Shown here piece by piece: positions 47,438-56,251 of a stretch of 64,000 nt of DNA (position 1 is the first letter of the stretch; every line of letters starts with the position of its first letter). The notes beneath the pieces are model-generated. The model was not told where the DNA came from. It made no database searches and saw nothing but the letters and a program-made list of their open reading frames with translations. The DNA comes from Egicoccus sp. AB-alg2 (GTDB taxonomy: Bacteria; Actinomycetota; Nitriliruptoria; Nitriliruptorales; Nitriliruptoraceae), in NCBI RefSeq assembly GCF_041821065.1, contig NZ_JBGUAX010000006.1:345322-409321 (forward strand), given 5' to 3'. The translations under genes and the position numbers were made by a program.

Positions 47438-48106
47438 GTGGTCTGCCAGGAGGACGACTGCACGAAGAGACGCTACGCCCGCGGCTGGTGCGCGATGCAC
47501 TATAAGCGCTGGCTGCGGACGGGCAGCGCCGTCCGCGGCGAGCGACCGACGGGGTGTGCCGTCGAGGGCTGCGACGGCCAGGCGAAGTCACGCGGCTGGT
47601 GCCATGCCCACTACCAACGTTGGCGGGCCACCGGCGACATCCGGGCTGAGGTGCCGGTCCGGCGCGCGGGCGCCTGCACGGTGGACGGCTGTGACCGTCA
47701 ACGCTACGCGCGCGAACTCTGCAACACGCACTACCGCCGGCTGCTCAACACCGGCGAGGTGCGCCCGGAGCAGCCGATCCGGATCGTCACCGGGGAGGGA
47801 TCCTTGAGTCACGGGTACTGGAAGGCCCAGGTCCCGGACGAGGACCGCTGGCTCGTGGGCGACGCGACGTCGGCGCTGGAGCACCGGCTGGTGATGGCCC
47901 GTCATCTGCAGCGCCCGCTGCGGACGGACGAGGTCGTCCATCACGTCAACGGGAATCGAACGGACAATCGCATCGAGAACCTCGAGTTGTGGAGCACGGC
48001 GCACCCGCGCGGTCAACGCGTCCAGGACAAGGTCGACTTCGCCGTCACGATATTGCGCAGGTACGCCCCGCACCTGCTCGGGCCGGATGCCGCCGACACG
48101 ACGTAG
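47438..48106 (+). CDS. HNH endonuclease-like protein with three zinc-knuckle repeats
   Basis: The 222-aa protein begins with three C-x4-C-x9-C-x2-HY repeats (C3/C8/C18/H21, C40/C45/C55/H58, C80/C85/C95/H98), each followed by a basic stretch; these should bind zinc and probably DNA. The C-terminal part is an HNH_3-type nuclease domain: EHRLVMARHL (H149), VVHHVNGNRTDNRIENLELWS (H168/H169, N173, N181). Such proteins are common in phages and mobile DNA. Codons such as CAC-TAT-AAG and ACG-ATA-TTG are rarer in the neighbours. It stands alone beside two tRNA genes. Confidence 0.85.
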   Translation: MVCQEDDCTKRRYARGWCAMHYKRWLRTGSAVRGERPTGCAVEGCDGQAKSRGWCHAHYQRWRATGDIRAEVPVRRAGACTVDGCDRQRYARELCNTHYRRLLNTGEVRPEQPIRIVTGEGSLSHGYWKAQVPDEDRWLVGDATSALEHRLVMARHLQRPLRTDEVVHHVNGNRTDNRIENLELWSTAHPRGQRVQDKVDFAVTILRRYAPHLLGPDAADTT

Positions 48107-48132
48107 GGGCCCCCGGAACGGAGGCCCCTACG
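48102..48132 (+). terminator. Terminator hairpin containing the HNH stop codon
   Basis: CGTAGGGGCC (48102-48111) and GGCCCCTACG (48123-48132) form a perfect 10-bp stem with an 11-base loop. The TAG stop of the HNH gene is inside the first arm. Confidence 0.6.
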
Positions 48133-48147
48133 AAGGACAAACGCGTC

Positions 48148-48223
48148 TGGTACCCCCGAGCGGATTTGAACCGCCGTTACCGCCTTGAGAGGGCGGCGTC
48201 CTAGGCCGCTAGACGACGGGGGC
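48148..48223 (-). tRNA. tRNA-Glu (anticodon CTC)
   Basis: On the minus strand the 76-base gene starts GCCCCCGTCGTCTAG, has anticodon loop CCCTCTCAA with CTC, the T loop GGTTCAAATCC, and a 3' acceptor CGGGGGT-A followed by an encoded CCA. The acceptor stem pairs fully, with G-U at position 1. It is the last member of the gltX/tRNA-Gln/tRNA-Glu group. Confidence 0.95.
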
Positions 48224-48319
48224 TTGTGCGTTCGCGCGCTCGCTCGCAGGCGAGGCGGGCGGAGACTAACCGAAGCCGGTCTCCGGGTCGAACCGGCGCG
48301 TGAGCGCTGGTTCGACCAG

Positions 48320-48391
48320 CTCGGGGGGAAGGACTCGAACCCTCAATAACTGGACCAGAACCAGTCGTGTTACCGATTACACCACCCCCGA
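48320..48391 (-). tRNA. tRNA-Gln (anticodon CTG)
   Basis: On the minus strand the 72-base gene starts TCGGGGGTGGTGTAA, has anticodon stem ACTGG/CCAGT with loop TTCTGGT (CTG), T loop GGTTCGAGTCC, and acceptor CCCCCGA with discriminator G. CCA is not encoded, unlike the neighbouring tRNA-Glu. It lies between gltX and tRNA-Glu. Confidence 0.94.
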
Positions 48392-48589
48392 AAGGGCTGT
48401 GCACCGGCGTCGGGCGGTCGCTTCCGCGCGTCGTGGTCCCCGGTCTGGTGCTCGGGTGACGCTCGGCCGCCGTGGTCGGTGCGCGGTCGCGAAGGGTATG
48501 CGGCGGGCCGCGAACGCGCAAAGCGCGCGACGGCTCGCCACCGGCCCGCGCGATGCCCGCGCCGACGCCCGGGCTGATGTCACCCGTGC

Positions 48590-50188
48590 TCAGGCGTCCC
48601 CTCGTGCCTCCTTGGCGACGGGCAGCGCCGCGGTCAGGCGAGCCAGCGTGCGGTCGCGGCCGAGCAGCTCGATCGACTCGAACAGCGGCGGGCTGACCGA
48701 CGAGCCGGTCACGGCGACCCGGATCGGCTGGGCCACCTTGCCGAAGCCGATGCCGAGCTCCTCCGGCAGTCCGCGCAGCGCGGCCTCGATCGCCTCGACG
48801 CTCCAGTCGACGTCGGCCAGCACGCGCTGGGCGGCCTCGATGGCCTCGATCGAACCGGCCTTGCCGAACACCTTGGCGACGCTGTCCGGATCGAAGGCCA
48901 CCTCGTCACGGAGGAAGGCCGGCGCGTAACGCTGCACCTCGTCCAGACGCTGCATGCGCTCCTGGACCAGCGGCACCAGCCCGCGCACGACCGCCAACTG
49001 GTCGCCGTTCGGCGGGGTGGCCACCAGCGCTTCGCCGTAGGTGCCGTCGAGGAAGGGCAGCAACCGGTCGGCGAGCGCGTCGGGGTCCAGGTCGCGGATC
49101 CGCTCGCCGTTGAAGGCGGTGAGCTTGTCTACATCGAACGCGGCCGCGGACCGGCCGACCGCGTTCAGGTCGAACTCGGCGACCAGTTCCTCGTCGGTCA
49201 GCCGCTCGCGGCCGTCCCTGGGCGCCCAGCCCAGCAGCGCCAGGTAGTTGCGCAGCGTCTCCGGCAGGAACCCCTGGCGGGCGAACTCCTGGACGGACAC
49301 CGAGCCGTGGCGCTTGGACAGCTTCTTGCGGTCCATGCCGACCACCATCGGCAGGTGCGCGAACGCCTGCGGCGGCGCCCACCCCGGTGCACGCGCCGGC
49401 AGTCCCACCTCGGCCAGGGCGGCGTCGAGGATGGTCGAACCCTGACCGTCGTCGGCCGTCAGCAGCCCGTAGAGCAGGACCTGCCGCGGGGTGACCGACA
49501 GCAGGTCCTCCCCGCGGCAGATCAGCGAGATGCCCTGCGCGAGGTCGTCGACCGAGTTGGCCAGCGGGTAGGTGGCGCTGCCGTCGGAGCGGGCGATGAC
49601 CGGGTCGGAGATCTGCGCCCAGTCCCAGCGCACCTCACCGCGAACGAGGTCCTCGACCACGACCGTGCCCGACTCCGGGGTCCGCAGCCGCAACGACGCC
49701 GGGCGGCCTTCGTCGGCGAGGCGGGCCGCCTCTTCGGGCGCGTGCTCGAACGTGGAGGCCTTCACCACCGGCGGGCCCTCGCCGCGCCCGCTGCGGTGCG
49801 TCTCGCGCCACGCCTCCAGCTCCTCGGCGGTGCGGTAGTCGCGGTAGGTCGCGCCCGCTGCCTCGAGCCGTCGCGCCACGGCCGCGTACAGGGCCGTGCG
49901 CTCGGACTGGCGGTAGGGCCCGTAGTCGCCCCGCGAGGCGAACCCGTCACCGACCGGCTCGGGGCCCTCGTCCCAGTCGAGCCCGATCCAGGCCATGGCC
50001 TCCATCATCGACCGCATCGACTCCTCGGTCGCCCGCGACACGTCGGTGTCCTCGATCCGGAACACGAAGGTGCCGCCGTGGTGGCGGGCATGGAGGAAGT
50101 TGTAGAGGGCGGCGCGGACGCTGCCGACGTGGAGCCACCCGGAGGGAGCCGGGCAGAAGCGGACGCGCGGGGCGGAGGTGGTGGACAC
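48590..50188 (-). CDS. gltX: Glutamyl-tRNA synthetase
   Basis: The 532-aa class-I synthetase has the HIGH-type motif APSGWLHVGSVRAALYN, FRIEDTD, and the KMSKS-type motif KKLSKRHGS. A non-discriminating GluRS that also charges tRNA-Gln, followed by GatCAB amidation, is expected in actinobacteria; glutaminyl-tRNA synthetase is not seen here. The GTG at 50188 has GAGG upstream; GTG at 50203 is an alternative. The two cognate tRNA genes follow on the same strand within 450 bases. Confidence 0.96.
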   Translation of the reverse strand: MSTTSAPRVRFCPAPSGWLHVGSVRAALYNFLHARHHGGTFVFRIEDTDVSRATEESMRSMMEAMAWIGLDWDEGPEPVGDGFASRGDYGPYRQSERTALYAAVARRLEAAGATYRDYRTAEELEAWRETHRSGRGEGPPVVKASTFEHAPEEAARLADEGRPASLRLRTPESGTVVVEDLVRGEVRWDWAQISDPVIARSDGSATYPLANSVDDLAQGISLICRGEDLLSVTPRQVLLYGLLTADDGQGSTILDAALAEVGLPARAPGWAPPQAFAHLPMVVGMDRKKLSKRHGSVSVQEFARQGFLPETLRNYLALLGWAPRDGRERLTDEELVAEFDLNAVGRSAAAFDVDKLTAFNGERIRDLDPDALADRLLPFLDGTYGEALVATPPNGDQLAVVRGLVPLVQERMQRLDEVQRYAPAFLRDEVAFDPDSVAKVFGKAGSIEAIEAAQRVLADVDWSVEAIEAALRGLPEELGIGFGKVAQPIRVAVTGSSVSPPLFESIELLGRDRTLARLTAALPVAKEARGDA

Positions 50189-50301
50189 GACGAGGGGCCT
50201 CACGGACGGCGGGAGAGCGAGGGACGGGTTCGCGCCGATGGTAGGGCGGTCGGCGTCCGGGTCGGGACCTTGGGCTCTACGGCGCGGCACGGTGCGCTTC
50301 G

Positions 50302-50307
50302 TAGGGT
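50302..50307 (+). promoter_or_regulatory. Candidate -10 (TAGGGT) for the SRPBCC gene
   Basis: TAGGGT lies 62 bases before the ATG at 50369 and overlaps the left arm of the 50303-50338 inverted repeat. Confidence 0.4.
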
Positions 50308-50349
50308 CGACGACACCCCCGCGGAGAACGTCGACCCTCGTGTCGACAC
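50303..50349 (+). promoter_or_regulatory. Inverted repeat plus palindrome in the SRPBCC gene leader
   Basis: AGGGTCGACG (50303-50312) and CGTCGACCCT (50329-50338) are a perfect 10-bp inverted repeat with a 16-base spacer. It is followed at once by the palindrome GTGTCGACAC (50340-50349). The left arm covers the -10 hexamer. It could be an operator pair or an mRNA hairpin. Confidence 0.45.
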
Positions 50350-50368
50350 CCCACCCGAGGAGTCGAGG

Positions 50369-50875
50369 ATGAGCGTCGTGACCGTCCGCCGCCACGTGCC
50401 CGCCGAGCTCGACGACGTCTGGCAGCGCCTCGTCGACGTCGAGCGGCTGGTGATCGACGACCCGTCGCTCGACCTCATGGACCTCGAGGGCGACGGGCGG
50501 CTGACCACCGGGGCGCGTGCCGTGATCAGCCGCCGTCAGGGGGCGCGCCTGGCGACGTTCGACGTCCGCGTGCTGGACGCGGTCGCACCGCGGCGCCTGT
50601 GGCTGGCGGTGGCGGCCGGCCGCGAGTCCTGGCTCGTCGACGCGACGCTCACGGACGACGCCCACGGGATCCTCATCAGCGTCGAGGCACGCCTGGACCC
50701 CGACGCGACCCCGCCGGCGGTCCTGCAAGGGCTGACGCGGCCGCTCGACCTCGGCCTGTACCAGCAGGTCGCCGAGCTGGTCGGGATCTGGATCGGCCAC
50801 ACCGTGGCGGCGCTGGAGGCCGTGCTGGCCGGCCCGCACCTGCCGATGCCGCGGTCCGTGGGCGCGGCGCGCTGA
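50369..50875 (+). CDS. SRPBCC/polyketide-cyclase-like protein
   Basis: The 168-aa protein has the START/SRPBCC pattern: an initial strand VVTVRRHVPAELDDVWQRLVDVERL, curved sheet strands, and a long C-terminal helix (LYQQVAELVGIWIGHTVAALEAVLAG). The fold binds hydrophobic ligands and is used in lipid transfer, cyclisation or toxin-like RatA proteins. No catalytic motif identifies the ligand. The ATG follows GAGGAGTCGAGG. Confidence 0.8.
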   Translation: MSVVTVRRHVPAELDDVWQRLVDVERLVIDDPSLDLMDLEGDGRLTTGARAVISRRQGARLATFDVRVLDAVAPRRLWLAVAAGRESWLVDATLTDDAHGILISVEARLDPDATPPAVLQGLTRPLDLGLYQQVAELVGIWIGHTVAALEAVLAGPHLPMPRSVGAAR

Positions 50876-50885
50876 CCCGCGGCGG

Positions 50886-52304
50886 CTAGAGGATCGCGCC
50901 GGGCCGGTAGGTCGCCGCGTCCGGGTGGCGCCGGGTGACCTCGCCGACCGCGTCGACGAACCGGGCGACCTGTGTCTCCGCAGTGCCGACGAAGCCGAGC
51001 CGGTCGGCCAGCAGCCCGTCCAGCGTGACGCGATCCAGCGGGAGACGCTCGTCCGCGGCGAGCCGGTCGAGCAGGTCGTTCTCCGTCCGGCCGGTCTCGC
51101 GCATGGCGAGCGCCGCCGCGACGGCGTGCTCCTTGATCACCTCGTGCGCCACCTCGCGCCCGACGCCGGCCCGCACGGCCGCGACCAGCACCTTCGTGGT
51201 GGCGAGGAACGGCAGGTAGCGGGCCAGTTCTCGCTCCACGACCGCCGGGTAGGCGCCGAACTCCACCAGCACGGTCAGGAACGTCTCGAACAGCCCGTCG
51301 ACGGCGAAGAAGGCGTCGGGCAGCGCCACACGACGGACGACCGAGTCCGACACGTCCCCCTCGTTCCACTGGGTGCCGGCCAGTCCGGACACCATCGTGA
51401 GGTGGCCGTCGAGGATCACCTTGAACCCGTTGACCCGCTCGCACGAGCGCGAGTTCATCTTGTGCGGCATCGCCGACGACCCGACCTGGCCCGGTTGGAA
51501 CCCCTCGGTGGCCAGTTCCTGACCGGCCATCAGCCGGATGGTGGTGGCGAGACTGGACGGTCCGGCCGCCGCCTGCACCAGTGCCCCGACGACGTCGAGG
51601 TCGAGGGAGCGCGGATAGACCTGGCCGACGCTGTCGAGCCGGGCGGTGAAGCCGAGGTGCTCCTGGACGCGCGCCTCGAGCCGGTCGACCCGCGCCGCGT
51701 CACCGAGCAGGTCGAGCATGTCCTGCTGCGTGCCGACGGGCCCCTTGATGCCGCGCAGCGGATAGCGGACCAGCAACTCCTCGATCCGCTGGGTGGCCTG
51801 CAGCAGCTCCTCCCCGGCGTTCGCGAAGCGCTTGCCCAGCGTGGTGGCCTGCGCGGGGACGTTGTGGCTGCGGCCGGCCACCACCAGCGCGGTGAACTCC
51901 GCGGCCCGGTCGGCCAGCAGCGCGAGCGCCGCGACGCAACGGTCGCGGACCACTTCGAGCGAGCGTCGCACCTGCAGCTGTTCGACGTTCTCGGTCAGGT
52001 CCCTGGAGGTCATGCCCTTGTGCACGTGCTCGTGCCCGGCCAGGGCACAGAACTCCTCGATGCGGGCCTTGACGTCGTGGCGGGTGACCCGTTCGCGAGC
52101 CGCGATCGCGTCCAGGTCGACCTTGTCGACCACCGCCTCGTACGCCTCGACGACACCGTCCGGGACGTCCACGCCCAGGTCGCGCTGCGCGCGCAGCACG
52201 GCGATCCAGAGCTGCCGTTCGAGGACGACCTTGCCCTCGGGGGACCACAGCGCCTGCATCGGCGGGCTCGCGTATCGGGCGGCGAGGACGTTCGGGATGG
52301 GCAC
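50886..52304 (-). CDS. purB: Adenylosuccinate lyase
   Basis: PurB acts twice in purine synthesis, releasing fumarate from SAICAR and from adenylosuccinate. The 472-aa protein has RSHNVPAQATTLGKRF with the catalytic His region and the superfamily signature GSSAMPHKMNSRSCERV. GTG at 52304 follows AAGGA; the open frame upstream is not conserved-looking. It is downstream of def on the same strand. Confidence 0.96.
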   Translation of the reverse strand: MPIPNVLAARYASPPMQALWSPEGKVVLERQLWIAVLRAQRDLGVDVPDGVVEAYEAVVDKVDLDAIAARERVTRHDVKARIEEFCALAGHEHVHKGMTSRDLTENVEQLQVRRSLEVVRDRCVAALALLADRAAEFTALVVAGRSHNVPAQATTLGKRFANAGEELLQATQRIEELLVRYPLRGIKGPVGTQQDMLDLLGDAARVDRLEARVQEHLGFTARLDSVGQVYPRSLDLDVVGALVQAAAGPSSLATTIRLMAGQELATEGFQPGQVGSSAMPHKMNSRSCERVNGFKVILDGHLTMVSGLAGTQWNEGDVSDSVVRRVALPDAFFAVDGLFETFLTVLVEFGAYPAVVERELARYLPFLATTKVLVAAVRAGVGREVAHEVIKEHAVAAALAMRETGRTENDLLDRLAADERLPLDRVTLDGLLADRLGFVGTAETQVARFVDAVGEVTRRHPDAATYRPGAIL

Positions 52305-52410
52305 GGCCGGTGGTCCTTCTCGGTCCAGGGACGCCCATCCTTCCACGCCGCCCACCGACCTGCGAACCACCGCCCGACCATGGCGGCGGGGCGTTCGGGG
52401 CGGAGGGAGG

Positions 52411-52971
52411 TCAGCGCGCAGGCCAGTGGGTCGGGTAGTCGTCGGCCACGCGGTCGTGCTGCCGCATCAGGTCGCGCCGCTGCCTCGGCGTCAGGTGGTC
52501 CTCGAGGACGACGCCCCGCAGGTGGTCGGTCTCGTGCTGCAGGCAGCGCGCGAGCACACCGGTGCCGCGGACCGTCACCGGGCGACCGAACTGGTCCTGC
52601 CCACGGCACACCGCCGTGTCGGGGCGGGTGAACGGGAGATAGGCGCCCGGCAGCGACAGGCAGCCTTCCGGCGCGACGTCGTGTCGGGTCGCGGGGAGCC
52701 GCGCGATCGTCGGGTTGCACACCAGTCCCTGGCGTCGCCGGCCCCGCGCGTCTTCGCAGTCGTACACGAACACGGCGAGGTCGCTGCCGATCTGGGGCGC
52801 CGCCAGCCCCGCGCCGTGCGCCGCCCGGTTGGTCGCGAACATCGTCGCGAGCAGGTCCCACAGGTCCGCGTCGAAGGACGTCACGGGGCGCGCGGGACGG
52901 TGCAGCACGGGCTCGCCCCACCGCAGGATCGGGACCGGCTCGCCCCGTACGAGCAACTCCTCCACGGGCAT
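52411..52971 (-). CDS. def: Peptide deformylase
   Basis: Def removes the formyl group from nascent proteins. The 186-aa enzyme has the three metal and active-site motifs GAGLAAPQIG, PEGCLSLPGAY and CLQHETDHLRGV (HExxH). The ATG at 52971 has GGAGG upstream. The C-terminal tail (TPRQRRDLMRQHDRVADDYPTHW) is longer than in short deformylases. It is divergent from tspO. Confidence 0.95.
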   Translation of the reverse strand: MPVEELLVRGEPVPILRWGEPVLHRPARPVTSFDADLWDLLATMFATNRAAHGAGLAAPQIGSDLAVFVYDCEDARGRRRQGLVCNPTIARLPATRHDVAPEGCLSLPGAYLPFTRPDTAVCRGQDQFGRPVTVRGTGVLARCLQHETDHLRGVVLEDHLTPRQRRDLMRQHDRVADDYPTHWPAR

Positions 52972-53191
52972 GGCATCCCTCCGCCCTGACGTCGGACGCG
53001 TGGTCGGCGAACCTAGCGCGGCGCCCGGCACCGCCACGCCCGGTTCGCACGTCCGCCTCCGACCTCGTCGGGATGCCGCCACGGTTGCCGCGGTGCCGTC
53101 CCCGTAGCCGGCGTCGGTCGAACGACCGCGTGCGGGTGAGGTACGGCCGCGCTCGGTGACGCAGGCTGGGGCCACGAGATCCGGAGGAACC

Positions 53192-53704
53192 GTGGCCACG
53201 AACGTCGGCGACCGCACACACGTGGGCGGCACCGGACGCAACGTCGTCGCGCTGCTGGCCTTCGTCGCCGTCAGCGCGGTCGCGGGCGGCATCGGCAACC
53301 TGCTGCAGGGCGACGACGTCGGCAGCCGCTACCTCGCGCTGGACCGGCCCGCCTGGGCGCCGCCACAGGAGGCGTTCGGGATCGTATGGCCCGTCCTCTA
53401 CCTGCTGATCGGACTGGCCGCGTGGCTCGTGTGGCGGCAGGCGGGCAGTGTCGCGGCGGCGCGCGTGGCGCTGTCGCTGTGGGCGGCGCAACTGGTCGTG
53501 AACGCCATCTGGCCCGGCGTCTTCTTCGGCGCCGGCTGGTTCTGGCCGGCCGTCGCCGTCATCGCCGTCCTGGACGTCCTGGTCGTCGCGACGATCGCGG
53601 CGTTCGGGCGTCACCGCCGCCTCGCCGCGGCACTGCTCGTGCCCTACCTCGCCTGGCTGCTGTACGCGACGGCGCTGAACGTGGCGATCGCCGCCGCCAA
53701 CTGA
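53192..53704 (+). CDS. tspO: TspO/MBR family membrane protein
   Basis: The 170-aa protein has five membrane segments and the TspO landmarks ALDRPAWAPPQEAFGIVWPVLYLLIG, LWAAQLVVNAIWPGVFF and VPYLAWLLYATALN, rich in Trp. TspO proteins bind and photo-degrade porphyrins and affect tetrapyrrole export and stress responses. GTG at 53192 follows CGGAGG. The gene is convergent with the FAH gene, seven bases apart. Confidence 0.94.
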   Translation: MATNVGDRTHVGGTGRNVVALLAFVAVSAVAGGIGNLLQGDDVGSRYLALDRPAWAPPQEAFGIVWPVLYLLIGLAAWLVWRQAGSVAAARVALSLWAAQLVVNAIWPGVFFGAGWFWPAVAVIAVLDVLVVATIAAFGRHRRLAAALLVPYLAWLLYATALNVAIAAAN

Positions 53705-53711
53705 TGCCGCC

Positions 53712-54548
53712 TCAGGCGTCGTCGTGGCCGTTGGACCGCGGCCCGGTGGCCCCGCCGCCCGTCCCGCCCGCCTGCCGGTCCACGACCGGGTTGTCGAGCA
53801 CGCCGATGCCATCCACCTCGACCCGGACACGCTGTCCGGGTGCGAGCGGTCCGACGCCGGCAGGTGTGCCGGTGAGCAGCACGTCGCTGGGCAGCAGGGT
53901 CACGACCTGGGACACCTCGGCCACGAGGTCGGCGATCCCGAACACGAGGTCGGCCGTGGTGCCGTCCTGTCGCAACTCGTCGTCGACGTAGCAACGAACC
54001 CGCAGGTCACCGGCATCCAGGCCGGTCGCGATCGCCGGACCCAACGGGCAGAACGTGTCGAACCCCTTGCCGCGGAACCACTGGCTCTCGCGCCGCTGCA
54101 GGTCGCGGGCCGTGACGTCGTTGGCGGCCGTGTAGCCGAGGATCCCGTCGATGGCCTGCTCCGGCGTCACCCGCTGCAGCAGCTTGCCGATCACGACCGC
54201 GACCTCGGCCTCGTGGTGCACCTCGTCGGTGAGGTCGGTCGGGATCCGGATCGGCTCGCCGGGCCCGACGACCGACGACGAGGGCTTGAGGAAGAACAGC
54301 GGCTCCTCGGGGACGTCGCCGCCCATCTCCGCCGCGTGGTCGCGGTAGTTCTTGCCCACGCAGACGATCTTCGACGGGATCACCGGCGCCAGCAGGTGGA
54401 GGCCCTCCAGCGGCACCCGCTCACCCGACGGCTGGAACCGCGTGAACGGGTGCGGTTCGATCACGACCACGTGACCGTCGTCCTCGAGCACGCCGTAGCG
54501 CGGGGACGGGCCGGTCTGGGCATGGACGAACCGGACGATGCGGGCCAC
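53712..54548 (-). CDS. Fumarylacetoacetate hydrolase-family protein
   Basis: The 278-aa FAH-fold protein has KIVCVGKNYRDHAAEMGG, the metal-binding HHEAEVAVVIGKLL and GYTAANDVTARDLQ, and GFDTFCPLGPAI. Members hydrolyse or decarboxylate 3-oxo acids (acylpyruvases, oxaloacetate decarboxylases, isomerases in aromatic breakdown); the substrate is unclear. A Gly-rich C-terminal tail is added. GTG follows GAGGAG. It lies 37 bases after cimA on the same strand, perhaps co-transcribed. Confidence 0.92.
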   Translation of the reverse strand: MARIVRFVHAQTGPSPRYGVLEDDGHVVVIEPHPFTRFQPSGERVPLEGLHLLAPVIPSKIVCVGKNYRDHAAEMGGDVPEEPLFFLKPSSSVVGPGEPIRIPTDLTDEVHHEAEVAVVIGKLLQRVTPEQAIDGILGYTAANDVTARDLQRRESQWFRGKGFDTFCPLGPAIATGLDAGDLRVRCYVDDELRQDGTTADLVFGIADLVAEVSQVVTLLPSDVLLTGTPAGVGPLAPGQRVRVEVDGIGVLDNPVVDRQAGGTGGGATGPRSNGHDDA

Positions 54549-54585
54549 GGTGGAGCTCCTCGTCGAGACGGATGCGGCCCGGACG

Positions 54586-56229
54586 CTACCCGTCCGCGCT
54601 CCCCGGCCAGTCCACCCGCAGGATCGCGTGGGTGTAAGCGTCCGACAACGCCAGCCACGAGGCCTCCACGACGTTGGGATGCACCCCGACGGTGTCCCAC
54701 ACGTCGACCCCGTCGGTCGAGGTGACCAGGACGCGCGTCACGGCGTCGGTGCCGGCCGACGCCTCGAGGACCCGCACCTTGTAGTCGGACAGGTGGATGC
54801 GGTCGAGCTGCGGCCACGTGCCGTTCACGGCGTTGCGGAAGGCGTGGTCGAGGGCGTCGACCGGCCCGTTGCCCTCGCCGGCCCCCAGGCGCCGCTGGCC
54901 GTGCACCTCGACGGCGAGGATCGCCTCGGCCGGCCCGTCGGCGCCGGTGAGGTCGGCCGAGCCGCCCGCGACGCTGACCCGGTAGTGCTGGGAGCGGAAC
55001 GGCTCGGCGGCTGCCGGCAGCAGCCCGGTCACCCGCCGCAGCAGCAGGTCGAACGAGGCGTCGGCCGCCTCGTAGGTCCACCCCGCGGCCTCGCGCCGCT
55101 TGACCTCGGCGAGCACCGCGCGGGCCTGCTCGTCGTCGATGTCGACCCCCAGCTCCTTGGCCTTCAGCAACACGTTGGAGCGTCCGGCCAGCTCCGAGAC
55201 GACCAGCCGCTGCCGGTTGCCGACCTCCTCCGGTTCGACGTGCTGGTACATGTCCGGCGCCTTGGCCAGCGCCGAGGCGTGCAGGCCGGCCTTGTGGCTG
55301 AATGCCGTGTGGCCGACGTACGGAGCGATCGACGGGGTGGTCTGGTTGCACAGCTCCGCGACGGTGTGGCTGATCTCGGTGAGCCGTTCCAGCCGGTCCG
55401 CCGGGACCAGTTGCAGGCCGCGCTTGAGCTGCAGGTCGGCGAGGATCGTGAACAGGTTCGCGTTCCCGCAGCGCTCCCCCAGTCCGTTGGCGGTCCCCTG
55501 GACGTGCGTGGCGCCGGCCTCGATCCCCAGCAGCGAGTTGGCCACCGCACAGCCACCGTCGTCGTGGAAGTGCAGCCCGACCTGACTCGGCAGGTCACGC
55601 ACCAGGCCGCCCACGATCTCCGCGACGTCCCACGGCATCGCGCCGCCGTTGGTGTCGCACAGCACGACGCATTCGGCGCCCGCCTCGGCCGCGGCGGTGA
55701 CGACCTCGCGGGCGTAGGCGCCGTCGCGGGCGAAGCCGTCGAAGAAGTGCTCGGCGTCGAAGAACACCCGCTTGCCCAGCGCGCTCAGGTGGCGGATGGA
55801 GTCCGCCACCATCGCGAGGTTCTCGGCCCGCGGCACCCCCAGGGCCTCGTCGACGTGGTAGCCCCACGACTTGCCCACGAGGCAGATCACGTCGGTGCGG
55901 GCGTCGACGAGCGCCTGCAGCAGCGGGTCGGCCTCCGCCGCACGCCCCGCACCACGGGTCATCCCGAACGCCACCAGCGTGGCGTGCTCGAGCGCGAGCT
56001 CGCCGTCGGCGGCGCGGGCGAAGAACGCGGTGTCCTTCGGGTTGGCGCCCGGCCAGCCGCCCTCGATGTAGGCCACGCCGAGTTCGTCCATGCGCCGGGC
56101 GACCCGCAGCTTGTCGTCGACCGACAGGCTGACGCCTTCGCGTTGCGTGCCGTCACGCAGCGTCGTGTCGTACAGGTCCAGTCCGGCCGCCGGGTCGGGC
56201 AGCGGGCTGTGGGCGGTGGCGCTGGTCAC
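54586..56229 (-). CDS. cimA: (R)-Citramalate synthase
   Basis: CimA condenses pyruvate and acetyl-CoA to citramalate, the first step of the threonine-independent isoleucine route. The 547-aa protein has the DRE-TIM barrel signatures LYDTTLRDGTQREGVSLSVDDKL and GLHFHDDGGCAVANSLLGIEAGATHVQGTANGLGERCGN. A C-terminal regulatory LeuA-type domain follows, likely sensing isoleucine. GTG follows AGGAGG. A leader peptide and overlapping hairpins lie just upstream. leuB, whose product often serves this route, is 6 kb away. Confidence 0.95.
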   Translation of the reverse strand: MTSATAHSPLPDPAAGLDLYDTTLRDGTQREGVSLSVDDKLRVARRMDELGVAYIEGGWPGANPKDTAFFARAADGELALEHATLVAFGMTRGAGRAAEADPLLQALVDARTDVICLVGKSWGYHVDEALGVPRAENLAMVADSIRHLSALGKRVFFDAEHFFDGFARDGAYAREVVTAAAEAGAECVVLCDTNGGAMPWDVAEIVGGLVRDLPSQVGLHFHDDGGCAVANSLLGIEAGATHVQGTANGLGERCGNANLFTILADLQLKRGLQLVPADRLERLTEISHTVAELCNQTTPSIAPYVGHTAFSHKAGLHASALAKAPDMYQHVEPEEVGNRQRLVVSELAGRSNVLLKAKELGVDIDDEQARAVLAEVKRREAAGWTYEAADASFDLLLRRVTGLLPAAAEPFRSQHYRVSVAGGSADLTGADGPAEAILAVEVHGQRRLGAGEGNGPVDALDHAFRNAVNGTWPQLDRIHLSDYKVRVLEASAGTDAVTRVLVTSTDGVDVWDTVGVHPNVVEASWLALSDAYTHAILRVDWPGSADG

Positions 56230-56251
56230 GTGGTCCTCCTCGGCGGCGACG

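Noticed and set aside
47438..48391. Genomic island or integrated element next to the tRNA genes
   Set aside because: No integrase, no duplicated tRNA end, and the tRNA-gltX order looks native; only the single HNH gene is unusual.
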